Source of the DNA: an uncultured bacterium
GTDB lineage: Bacteria > Cyanobacteriota > Vampirovibrionia > Gastranaerophilales > Gastranaerophilaceae
DNA length: 9,194 bases
NCBI GenBank assembly: GCA_900550295.1
Contig: URRM01000066.1
Location: 1 to 9,194, forward strand
Reading direction: 5' to 3'
Part shown: positions 1 to 5,986 of the stretch, piece after piece
Numbering within the stretch: position 1 is the first letter of the stretch
Layout of the letters: each line of letters starts with the position of its first letter
The notes under the pieces: model-generated
What the model was told of the DNA's origin: nothing
Databases searched by the model: none
What the model saw: only the letters and a program-made list of their open reading frames with translations
Made by a program: the position numbers and the translations under genes

Positions 1-20
1 CCGCCCGTTTTTATTTTTTT
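1..20 (+). terminator. 3' part of an intrinsic terminator cut by the window edge
   Basis: The window opens with a GC-rich heptamer (CCGCCCG) followed directly by a T-rich tract broken by one A. In such an AT-rich region this looks like the descending arm and U-tract of a rho-independent terminator for a plus-strand gene to the left. On the minus strand the same bases give an A-tract leading into a GC stem just past the trxA stop, so it may work in both directions. The partner arm would lie outside the window, so the stem cannot be verified. Confidence 0.45.
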
Positions 21-25
21 GCTAA

Positions 26-349
26 TTATAAATGTTTTTCGATATTACCAATGATTGTTGATTTTGGCATTAAACCTACCATTCTTTCAACGGCTTCGCC
101 ATCTTTGAAAACTAAAATACTTGGTAAACCACTGATTTGATACTGTTTTGCAACTTCTGCATTATCGTCAGTGTTAACTTTTACAACTTTAACTTTTTCA
201 CTATATTCACCTGCAATTTCATCTAAAACAGGTCCTAATTTTCTGCAAGGTCCACACCAAGTTGCCCAGAAATCAACTAATACAGGTGTTGACGCTTTTA
301 AAACTTCTTGTTCGAAATTTGATTTGTTTACTTCAATAGCGTTTGACAT
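26..349 (-). CDS. trxA: Thioredoxin
   Basis: Thioredoxin is a small cytoplasmic protein-disulfide reductase, reduced by thioredoxin reductase, that supplies electrons to enzymes such as ribonucleotide reductase and peroxiredoxins. The 107 residues match the usual full length. The buried Asp (D26), the active site WCGPC at 31-35 (catalytic C32 and C35) and the cis-proline loop with P76 are all in their usual positions. The loop reads GLPS where most family members have G-I/V-P-T, a mild variation. There is no signal peptide. The start is supported by AGGAG 7 nt upstream (357-361 on the complement). It stands alone on the minus strand, divergent from the exonuclease gene, with no reductase gene beside it. 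Assignment to the TrxA family is secure; which thioredoxin paralogue it is cannot be told from one gene. Confidence 0.96.
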   Translation of the reverse strand: MSNAIEVNKSNFEQEVLKASTPVLVDFWATWCGPCRKLGPVLDEIAGEYSEKVKVVKVNTDDNAEVAKQYQISGLPSILVFKDGEAVERMVGLMPKSTIIGNIEKHL

Positions 350-386
350 GACTTATCTCCTAATCAATAATACTAATTTTTCTATT

Positions 387-395
387 ATTTTAGCA
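387..395 (-). promoter_or_regulatory. Candidate extended -10 promoter for trxA
   Basis: Read on the minus strand this is TGCTAAAAT, an extended -10 element (TG, one base, TAAAAT). It would start transcription near position 380 and give a leader of about 30 nt before the trxA start codon. No good -35 box lies at the expected distance, which is tolerable for an extended -10 promoter. In AT-rich DNA such motifs arise by chance, so the assignment is tentative. Confidence 0.4.
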
Positions 396-415
396 TATAA
401 TTTTTTTTTGTGCTA
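391..415. repeat. Inverted repeat TAGCA-N15-TGCTA in the divergent promoter region
   Basis: TAGCA at 391-395 and TGCTA at 411-415 are perfect inverted copies with centres 20 bp apart, about two helical turns. Similarity continues outward: ATTTTAGCA on one side against ATAATAGCA on the complement of the other. Each arm is also the upstream part of a candidate extended -10 element, one for each direction. It could be a dimeric operator or simply two divergent promoters sharing the same consensus. Confidence 0.35.
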
Positions 416-419
416 TTAT
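411..419 (+). promoter_or_regulatory. Candidate extended -10 promoter for the six-gene block
   Basis: TGCTATTAT fits an extended -10 element (TG, one base, TATTAT). Transcription would begin near position 426, leaving a leader of roughly 38 nt before the exonuclease start codon. The expected -35 position falls on the trxA -10 element, so the two promoters would overlap back to back and could not easily be used at once. A clear -35 is missing. Confidence 0.4.
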
Positions 420-463
420 CTTTGTATATAGGTAAGAAAAATATTTAAAATTTAGGAATATAA

Positions 464-1381
464 ATGGCAAGAAAAAAAGTAATTGAGATAGTTTTAGATA
501 CAGAAACAACAGGTTTAGACTATACAAAAGAAAAAATGGTTGAGTTTGCTGGTGTAAGACTTGAAAACGGCAAGGTTAAAGATGAATTTCAAACATTAAT
601 CAATCCTCAACAACATATCAGGAAATCTTCAATTGCAATTCACGGAATTACCCAAGAAATGGTACAAGATGCTCCGACAGAAGCGGAAATTATGCCAAAA
701 ATTTTGGAATTTATTGGTGATTACCCAATCGTAGCTCATAACTGTATCTTTGATTATTCTTATTTGAATGAAGCAAGTCTTAGAACTACCGGCAAAAAAT
801 TGGAAAATGAACGTATTGATACTCAATATATGTTTAAAGAAGTTTATCCTGAAATGGAATCTCATGGATTAGATGCTTTAACTAAAAAGTTTAAAGTAGA
901 ATTAGTTAATCACCATAGAGCAATGGCAGATGCTATGAGTTTGGCTCTTGCTTATCCAAAATTGAAAAAATTATACTTGCAAAAGTATGATTGGGAAAAT
1001 AAACAATTAGAAAATATCGAATATTTATTCGAAAGATTTTTGAGAATACAACAAAGTGTTTCAGTTATGCAATCTGAATTACAAGATTTAAAGTCTGTAT
1101 TCAAGCTATATTTTGAACTTGGAGGAAAACCTATTGAATCTCAACATGGTGACATGTTGGTATATCAATCAAAACAATCTTTCCACTATGATTTCGAAGA
1201 TATAAAAGATATCTTAGACGAAGTTGGCGCATTGAATAAAGCTGTAAAACTTAATTGTGGCTTTGTTGACAGACTTTGCAACGGTCAAAGTTTAGATGAA
1301 TGCAAACGTGAAGCTATAAAAGCAGCACGTAAAGAAATCTCTGAAAATAGAAATGTACAAATTATTAAGGCAGGAAAATAG
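464..1381 (+). CDS. DEDDh 3'-5' exonuclease (DnaQ/epsilon-like) with unusual C-terminal extension
   Basis: Residues about 6-170 form an RNase T/DnaQ exonuclease domain with all catalytic positions present: D12 and E14 in the DTETTG motif (Exo I), D97 after the AHN motif at 91-93 (Exo II), and H151 with D156 (Exo III, HRAMAD). It should therefore be an active, two-metal, 3'-to-5' DNA or RNA exonuclease in the cytoplasm. E. coli DnaQ is about 240 residues. Here a further 130 or so residues follow, beginning with a predicted helical, coiled-coil-like stretch (about 178-220) and then a compact segment to residue 305 that contains two cysteines. It has no polymerase, helicase or GIY-YIG part. The start has AGGA 6 nt upstream. 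It is the first gene of the block, with only 2 bp to the next start. Exonuclease function is secure; proofreading subunit versus a repair or RNA-trimming enzyme is open. Confidence 0.9.
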   Translation: MARKKVIEIVLDTETTGLDYTKEKMVEFAGVRLENGKVKDEFQTLINPQQHIRKSSIAIHGITQEMVQDAPTEAEIMPKILEFIGDYPIVAHNCIFDYSYLNEASLRTTGKKLENERIDTQYMFKEVYPEMESHGLDALTKKFKVELVNHHRAMADAMSLALAYPKLKKLYLQKYDWENKQLENIEYLFERFLRIQQSVSVMQSELQDLKSVFKLYFELGGKPIESQHGDMLVYQSKQSFHYDFEDIKDILDEVGALNKAVKLNCGFVDRLCNGQSLDECKREAIKAARKEISENRNVQIIKAGK

Positions 1382-1383
1382 AA

Positions 1384-2838
1384 ATGACAAATATCTTAGC
1401 AAGATTTTTTAAAGAACCACCAATTAAACCTGAAATTCAGGATAAGGCAACAGTTGACAAAATGTATAAGCATTGGAGTATTAGAATATTCCTTTCTTGT
1501 TATTTGGCATATATTGTAGCCCATTTTTGCCGTAAAAATATTGCTGTAGCATTACCATTTATCGGACAAGATTTAGGCTATACAAATACTCAATTGGGTA
1601 TTTTAGGTTCTTCTTTATACATGACTTATGGTATTGGTAAGTTTATAAACGGTATTATTGCAGATAGAAGCAATGTAAGAACATTTTTGCCTACAGCAAT
1701 GATTATTTCAGCTATTGCAAACTTATGTTTTGCATATAGTGCTGTGTTTATTACTCCGGGACATGTTTCATTCTTTGGATTACCTTCTGCAACAATCCTT
1801 TTGTGGGTGTTAACATTCTTTTGGGGCGCAAATGGTTGGTTCCAATCTATGATTTTTCCTCCAATCGCAAAAGCGCTTTCTTATTGGCTTTCAAAGTCTG
1901 AACGTGCTACAAAATGGTCTATATGGTCAACTTCTCACCAGTTAGGTGTATTTACAACTGTTATGATTTCCGGTATTTTAATTGGTCATTTCGGTTGGAA
2001 AACTGCTTTCGGTATTGAAGCTGTGTTGGTTACTATAACAGCTTTATTCTTATATTGGTCATTAAGAGATAGACCTCAATCATTGGGACTTCCAGATGTT
2101 GATGTTTACAAAAATGAACCAATTCAAAAAGAGGAAGAATCTAAAAAAGCTAAAATGTCTTACTTTGAGATGTTTAGAAAATATATTGTTTGCAACAAAA
2201 TCCTTTGGTTATTGTCAATTGCATACGCATTTGTTTATGTAATTCGTTTCGGAACAGAAGACTGGTTTGTAAAATACTTAATGGAATATAAAGGTGACAA
2301 TCTTGCAATTGCAACAGCAAAATTAAGTTCTTTGGCTGTAGTTGGTTCAATTGGTGCGATTGCTGCAGGTTGGTTCTCTGACCGTTCTAAATCAGGTAGC
2401 AGAATTCCGATCAATATAGCATTCTTTATTGGGTTGGGAGTTTGTTTATTCTTATTCCATATCAACACAATTGATGCTTTAGATTATGTATTGGCAGCTT
2501 TAATTGGTGCTTTTACTGCAGGTCCTCAATTATTGCTAGGTGGTGTTTGTGCACTTGAAGCTACATCAAAAGAAGTTGCATCTGCAGCTTTAGGTTTTGC
2601 CGGCATGTTCGGTTATGTAGGTGCAGTTCTTTCAGCATCAGGTACTGGGTTTATGATTGATACATTCCAAAAACACTTTAATAATGGTTGGTTGGGTGCT
2701 GTAATCTTCTGGATTTCATCAGCAATCGTTGGCATTATGATGTGTATTGTAATTATGGCTTACAGTTCTGCTCACAACAAAAAACTTCAAGCTCAAACAG
2801 TTGAAACAACTGAAGAAAAAGAAACTGTTAAACAATAA
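1384..2838 (+). CDS. MFS permease, organophosphate:phosphate antiporter (OPA/GlpT-UhpT-UhpC) family
   Basis: A 484-residue inner-membrane protein with the twelve-helix major facilitator layout and a long charged central loop (about 235-262). The OPA signature is clear: RKN at 50-52, the GKF...DRSNVR segment at 85-99, and a second arginine at R288 in an IRFG-DW context. R50 and R288 correspond to the two arginines of E. coli GlpT (R45, R269) that hold the substrate phosphate. This predicts exchange of a phosphorylated sugar, glycerol 3-phosphate or phosphoglycerate for phosphate. Which substrate it uses, or whether it is a UhpC-like sensor, cannot be decided here; no two-component genes lie beside it. 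The C-terminal tail (about 468-484) is hydrophilic and rich in Glu and Thr. AGGA inside the end of the exonuclease gene, 8 nt before the ATG, supports the start and suggests coupled translation. Confidence 0.88.
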   Translation: MTNILARFFKEPPIKPEIQDKATVDKMYKHWSIRIFLSCYLAYIVAHFCRKNIAVALPFIGQDLGYTNTQLGILGSSLYMTYGIGKFINGIIADRSNVRTFLPTAMIISAIANLCFAYSAVFITPGHVSFFGLPSATILLWVLTFFWGANGWFQSMIFPPIAKALSYWLSKSERATKWSIWSTSHQLGVFTTVMISGILIGHFGWKTAFGIEAVLVTITALFLYWSLRDRPQSLGLPDVDVYKNEPIQKEEESKKAKMSYFEMFRKYIVCNKILWLLSIAYAFVYVIRFGTEDWFVKYLMEYKGDNLAIATAKLSSLAVVGSIGAIAAGWFSDRSKSGSRIPINIAFFIGLGVCLFLFHINTIDALDYVLAALIGAFTAGPQLLLGGVCALEATSKEVASAALGFAGMFGYVGAVLSASGTGFMIDTFQKHFNNGWLGAVIFWISSAIVGIMMCIVIMAYSSAHNKKLQAQTVETTEEKETVKQ

Positions 2839-2851
2839 AAAGAGGTAATAA

Positions 2852-3406
2852 ATGAAAAAACTTTTTGTAATATCAGGCTCATCCGGTGTGGGTAAGGGTA
2901 CTGTGATTAAAAAGTTTTTAGAACGAAATAAAGATTTTAAATTATCTGTATCATGTACAACTCGTGGAAAACGAGAAGGGGAAGAACACGGCAGAAACTA
3001 TTATTTCTTATCTCGTGATGAATTTAAAAAAGCAATTGATAACGGTGATTTTTTAGAATGGGCAGAGTTTTCAGGTAATTTGTACGGAACTAACAAAAAA
3101 TTCGTACAAGAATGTTTAGATAATAATGAAAACTTACTTCTTGAAATTGATACCCAAGGTGCGTTGCAAGTTAAAGAAAAAATGAAGAATGCAGTTTTAA
3201 TCTTTATTCTGCCTCCGTCTATGGAAGAACTTGAACGCCGTTTAAGAGGTAGAGGTACTGAAACAGAAGATGCTATTCAAAAAAGGTTACATACTGTAAA
3301 ATCAGAAATGAAAAATGCTAAAGCCTTTCATTATAATGTAATAAATGACGACGTTGAAAGAGCGGTTGAAGAAATTGAAGGCATTATTAAAAATGAACAA
3401 GTATGA
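2852..3406 (+). CDS. gmk: Guanylate kinase
   Basis: This enzyme phosphorylates GMP (and dGMP) to GDP with ATP, an essential step in purine nucleotide supply in the cytoplasm. At 184 residues it is slightly shorter than E. coli Gmk (207). The P-loop GSSGVGKGT occupies 9-17. The GMP-binding region has S34, T37-R38, R41, G43-E44, the Tyr pair 50-51, E69 and YGT at 78-80. D100 lies in the EIDTQGA strand. The arginine-rich lid (ERRLRGRG) follows with the usual ETED segment. AGAGG 6 nt upstream (2841-2845) sets the start. It lies 13 bp after the permease and overlaps the NIF3 gene by 14 bp. In many bacteria gmk sits next to rpoZ (omega); here it does not. Confidence 0.97.
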   Translation: MKKLFVISGSSGVGKGTVIKKFLERNKDFKLSVSCTTRGKREGEEHGRNYYFLSRDEFKKAIDNGDFLEWAEFSGNLYGTNKKFVQECLDNNENLLLEIDTQGALQVKEKMKNAVLIFILPPSMEELERRLRGRGTETEDAIQKRLHTVKSEMKNAKAFHYNVINDDVERAVEEIEGIIKNEQV

Positions 3407-4073
3407 TTTAGTAAAAATAGTTGAAAACTTTGCACCACTTGAATTACAAGAAAAGTGGGATTGTTCAGGTTGGGTTGTCGAAACTTCTCAAACTGACGTA
3501 AAACGAGCAATGGTAGCTTTAACTGTAGATGAAAAAGTCTTTAAACAAGCATTGAATAAAAATTGTGATATTATAATTTCTCATCATCCAATGTTTAGTG
3601 TTCCGTTGGCGTTTAGAGGAATTGATATTTATTGTGCCCATACAAATATGGACAAAGCTTTGGGAGGTACAACAGATACTTTTATTGAAGCATTAGGTTT
3701 TCACGGCTCTCCAGAAGGTGAATTTTTACGCATTGTAGAAAAAAATATTTTAGTAAAAGAATTAGCTCAAAAGATTAAAAAAGTTTCACCAAATGCACGA
3801 TTAATTAATAATAACGCTATACAAGCCGTTTCTAAAATAGCATTCTGTGCCGGTTCGGGTATAGACTTGTATAATGAGGCTCTTGAAAACAATTGTGATT
3901 GTTTTATTACTGGTGATATAAAATATCATAGTGCTGTGGATGCGCAAATTGTAATGTTTGATGTTGGACATTTTGAAAGTGAAATATTGATTAAAAAAGT
4001 TTTTTATGGCTTAATTAAAGAGAAAATTGAGGTGGTAATAGCTGATGAAAACTCTCCATTTAAAACTATATAG
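3393..4073 (+). CDS. NIF3/DUF34 (YbgI-like) dinuclear metal-centre protein
   Basis: A member of the Nif3-like/GTP cyclohydrolase I type 2 family: toroidal hexamers with a two-metal site, whose reaction is still not firmly known. With the start used here the product has 226 residues, the short single-core form with no inserted middle domain. The metal ligands are visible: H64-H65 in ISHHP, D87 in AHTNMD, and H193 with E197 in GHFESE. The N-terminal family motif, usually WDN-G, reads WDCSG (22-26), an unusual Asn-to-Cys change. An in-frame ATG at 3345 would add 16 Lys/Leu-rich residues overlapping gmk. I chose 3393 because family members begin about ten residues before the motif and GAAGG (3377-3381) precedes it. 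It overlaps gmk by 14 bp and the next gene by 29 bp, implying tight translational coupling. Confidence 0.9.
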   Translation: MNKYDLVKIVENFAPLELQEKWDCSGWVVETSQTDVKRAMVALTVDEKVFKQALNKNCDIIISHHPMFSVPLAFRGIDIYCAHTNMDKALGGTTDTFIEALGFHGSPEGEFLRIVEKNILVKELAQKIKKVSPNARLINNNAIQAVSKIAFCAGSGIDLYNEALENNCDCFITGDIKYHSAVDAQIVMFDVGHFESEILIKKVFYGLIKEKIEVVIADENSPFKTI

Positions 4074-4608
4074 CTTAATTGCAGTTGTTTTATTGTCCAT
4101 AAGTGCTGTATTTGCTTATCAAACACTTGCTTTTGATTTTCCAATCGGTGCCGGAAATTGGCATGTAGCATATCATCAAACTGTAGGTAATGAAACAATC
4201 GTTCAATATGTTCCCTCAGGAGAAAGCTATGAACATTGGACAAAAACTTTGATTATTCACTCATACCGATATCCTCGTCAAAATAGTGCTGCGGGGCTTT
4301 TAAGAACAGTTACAGGTCAGTTAGAAACTTTAAATTCTTATTCAAGATATGTTTATTTAAGAGCAACCGTTGATGATGCAATCGCAACAAGATGCGTTGT
4401 TTCAAATGCAAAAATGAAGGCTCAATGTGACATTTACCGTGCAATGACTTCTTTCAACGGATTTATCACAATGCAGTATGTAAATAGAAACCAAGAAGAT
4501 TTTAAAAGTAACTATATGAATTGGTTAGAAGCAATTAGGAATGCAAAACCTTATCAAGCAGCATTCAGAAATGACCGTTACATGAGTAAAGATAATTTTG
4601 AATTGTAG
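4045..4608 (+). CDS. Exported protein of unknown function
   Basis: I do not recognise the family with confidence. The 187-residue product starts with a clear Sec signal peptide: a basic end (K2, K7), a hydrophobic core from about 11 to 21, and a V-F-A cleavage site after A24. The mature part is about 163 residues with no further membrane helix. It contains a GESYEHWTK segment (about 59-67) that resembles the GE-x3-W pattern I recall from small secreted proteins of unknown function. It has two cysteines (C117, C128) that could form a disulfide outside the cytoplasm. There is no lipobox, enzyme signature or repeat. A strong purine-rich site (GAGGTGG, 4029-4035) inside the end of the NIF3 gene, 9 nt before the ATG, supports translation despite the 29-bp overlap. 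The MATE gene starts 5 bp after its stop. Confidence 0.82.
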   Translation: MKTLHLKLYSLIAVVLLSISAVFAYQTLAFDFPIGAGNWHVAYHQTVGNETIVQYVPSGESYEHWTKTLIIHSYRYPRQNSAAGLLRTVTGQLETLNSYSRYVYLRATVDDAIATRCVVSNAKMKAQCDIYRAMTSFNGFITMQYVNRNQEDFKSNYMNWLEAIRNAKPYQAAFRNDRYMSKDNFEL

Positions 4609-4613
4609 GGGTT

Positions 4614-5942
4614 ATGGCTAAGAGTTACAAAGAATATGTATACGAGTTAATAGAATTAGCTTGGCCTATTATAATGGGCCAAATTGGTTTTACTTTTATT
4701 TTAGCCGGTGATGTGTTTGTTGCCGGAAAATATTCTACGGATGTTTTGTCAGCGGTAAGTATCTCTGGTGCCGTTACAAGCATTATTTTTATGTTTGGCA
4801 TAGGATTAATCATAAGTGTTTCGCCAGTTTTGTCAAACAGATTAGGTGCTAAAAAATCTGCTAAAAAGTTTTTTTATCCGACAATATTGTTTTCACAAAT
4901 AATAGCATTTTTTTCAATGTTATTAATCCTCGCTACAATCCCGTTAATGGAACATATGGGATTTAATCCAAAATTGATGCCGGATATTAAAATTTACACA
5001 TTTATTTTTGCTTTTTCTGCCTTTGGCGGGTATTTGCATGCGGCTTTAAAAGAATTTTTGCAAGCTTATGAAATTGTATTTTTCCCTAATTTTATAGCTA
5101 TTATTGGAGTATTTTTAAATTTATTTTTTAACTGGATATTTGCTTTTGGCTGGGGAATAATTCCTTCAATGGGAGCAATGGGGTTAGGTATTGCAAGTAC
5201 TTTAATAAGAACCATTATGGGGCTTTCTTTATTCATTTATTGCTTATATTATTTTCATTTTAAATTTGAAAAAATTAGTCAAAAATATTATACATCTTTG
5301 GTAAAGGTTGGATTACCAATTTCAGTTGCAGTAAGTTTAGAGTTTATAACTTTCAACTCTATGGCAATTCTTATGGGACGTGTAGATAGTGTTTATGCAG
5401 CTGCTCAAAATGTTTTGAATGTGATCAGCACGGCTTCTTTTGTAATACCTCTATCAATTTCTAATGCTATTGCCGTTAAAGTTGGTTTTGCTAACGGAGC
5501 AAGAAACATGGAAGATATAAAAAGATATGGAATAGCAGGTGTTGCTTTGTCTGTCGGTTTTATGGCCTTTTGTGGTATATTGTTTGCATCTTTTCCATCG
5601 TTTTTTGCAAGAATATTTACAAATGACCAAGAATTAATCTCTATTGTAATACCAATTATGTATGCAGTTGCAGGTTTTCAATGTTTTGACGGATTGCAAG
5701 TTTCTTGTGGCGGAATTTTAAAAGGTTTAAAGAAGACTTTTATGGTATCTTTAGCAAACTTCTTTGGGTATATTTTAATTGGTATCTCTTTAGGTGCGTT
5801 TTTAGCTTTCAAAATGCATTTGAACCTATTAGGATTTTGGATTGGTATCGGAATTTCCTCAGGTTTAGTTGGCTCAATTTTGATATTTGAAATTGTTAAA
5901 ACCTATAAAAAAATGTTAAAAGCACAAGAAGGTCGAATTTAA
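4614..5942 (+). CDS. MATE family multidrug/metabolite efflux transporter
   Basis: A 442-residue inner-membrane antiporter of the multidrug and toxic compound extrusion family, expected to export organic cations or metabolites in exchange for Na+ or H+. Two MatE repeats of six helices are recognisable. The first helix holds the conserved proline (P18) and an acidic residue, D33, in the context GDVFVAGKYSTDVLSAVS. This aligns with the classic V-D-x3-AG...A-A-V-S signature, and the equivalent Asp in NorM proteins takes part in ion coupling. The second half begins near residue 225 (VKVGLPISVAVSLEF), a repeat of the LAWPIIMGQIGF start. The only Shine-Dalgarno-like string, AGGGG, overlaps the preceding stop codon and leaves just 2 nt before the ATG. 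No upstream ATG, GTG or TTG exists before an in-frame stop at 4599, so translation probably depends on ribosomes arriving from the upstream gene. The final codons lie in the left arm of a hairpin. Confidence 0.92.
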   Translation: MAKSYKEYVYELIELAWPIIMGQIGFTFILAGDVFVAGKYSTDVLSAVSISGAVTSIIFMFGIGLIISVSPVLSNRLGAKKSAKKFFYPTILFSQIIAFFSMLLILATIPLMEHMGFNPKLMPDIKIYTFIFAFSAFGGYLHAALKEFLQAYEIVFFPNFIAIIGVFLNLFFNWIFAFGWGIIPSMGAMGLGIASTLIRTIMGLSLFIYCLYYFHFKFEKISQKYYTSLVKVGLPISVAVSLEFITFNSMAILMGRVDSVYAAAQNVLNVISTASFVIPLSISNAIAVKVGFANGARNMEDIKRYGIAGVALSVGFMAFCGILFASFPSFFARIFTNDQELISIVIPIMYAVAGFQCFDGLQVSCGGILKGLKKTFMVSLANFFGYILIGISLGAFLAFKMHLNLLGFWIGIGISSGLVGSILIFEIVKTYKKMLKAQEGRI

Positions 5943-5962
5943 CTTCTGTTAAATTCGACCTT
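5929..5962. terminator. Perfect 15-bp hairpin at the convergent gene junction
   Basis: AAGGTCGAATTTAAC (5929-5943) and its exact reverse complement (5948-5962) flank a TTCT tetraloop. The left arm contains the last four codons and the TAA stop of the MATE gene. There is no T-run after the stem on either strand, so it is not a classical intrinsic terminator. A role in two-way termination, 3'-end protection of mRNA, or both is likely from its place between convergent genes. Confidence 0.65.
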
Positions 5963-5968
5963 ACCTGC

Positions 5969-5986
5969 GTAAAGTTTAGACTTTAC
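5969..5986. terminator. Second hairpin abutting the SLH gene stop
   Basis: GTAAAGT and ACTTTAC, 7 bp each with a four-base loop (TTAG on the plus strand), touch the first base of the SLH gene's TAG stop as read from the right. On the plus strand the stem is followed by TATTTTGT, a weak U-rich tail, so this could end transcripts coming from the MATE operon. It lies 6 bp from the larger hairpin. Confidence 0.45.

Noticed and set aside
401..409. Run of nine T as an intrinsic terminator
   Set aside because: No GC-rich stem precedes it on either strand and it lies between two divergent promoters; it is better seen as an AT-rich promoter spacer.
171..431. Plus-strand reading frame opposite trxA running into the promoter region
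   Set aside because: It lies opposite a highly conserved thioredoxin, ends in low-complexity AT-rich sequence, and shows no plausible domain.
4004..4243. Minus-strand frame across the NIF3/exported protein overlap
   Set aside because: Both plus-strand genes here have good support (metal ligands, signal peptide, ribosome site); the opposite frame has none.
464..5942. Reading the nuclease plus exported protein plus transporter as a defence or toxin-export system
   Set aside because: Guanylate kinase and NIF3 are ordinary housekeeping genes, no NTPase sensor, toxin or immunity signature is present, and base composition looks uniform with the surroundings.
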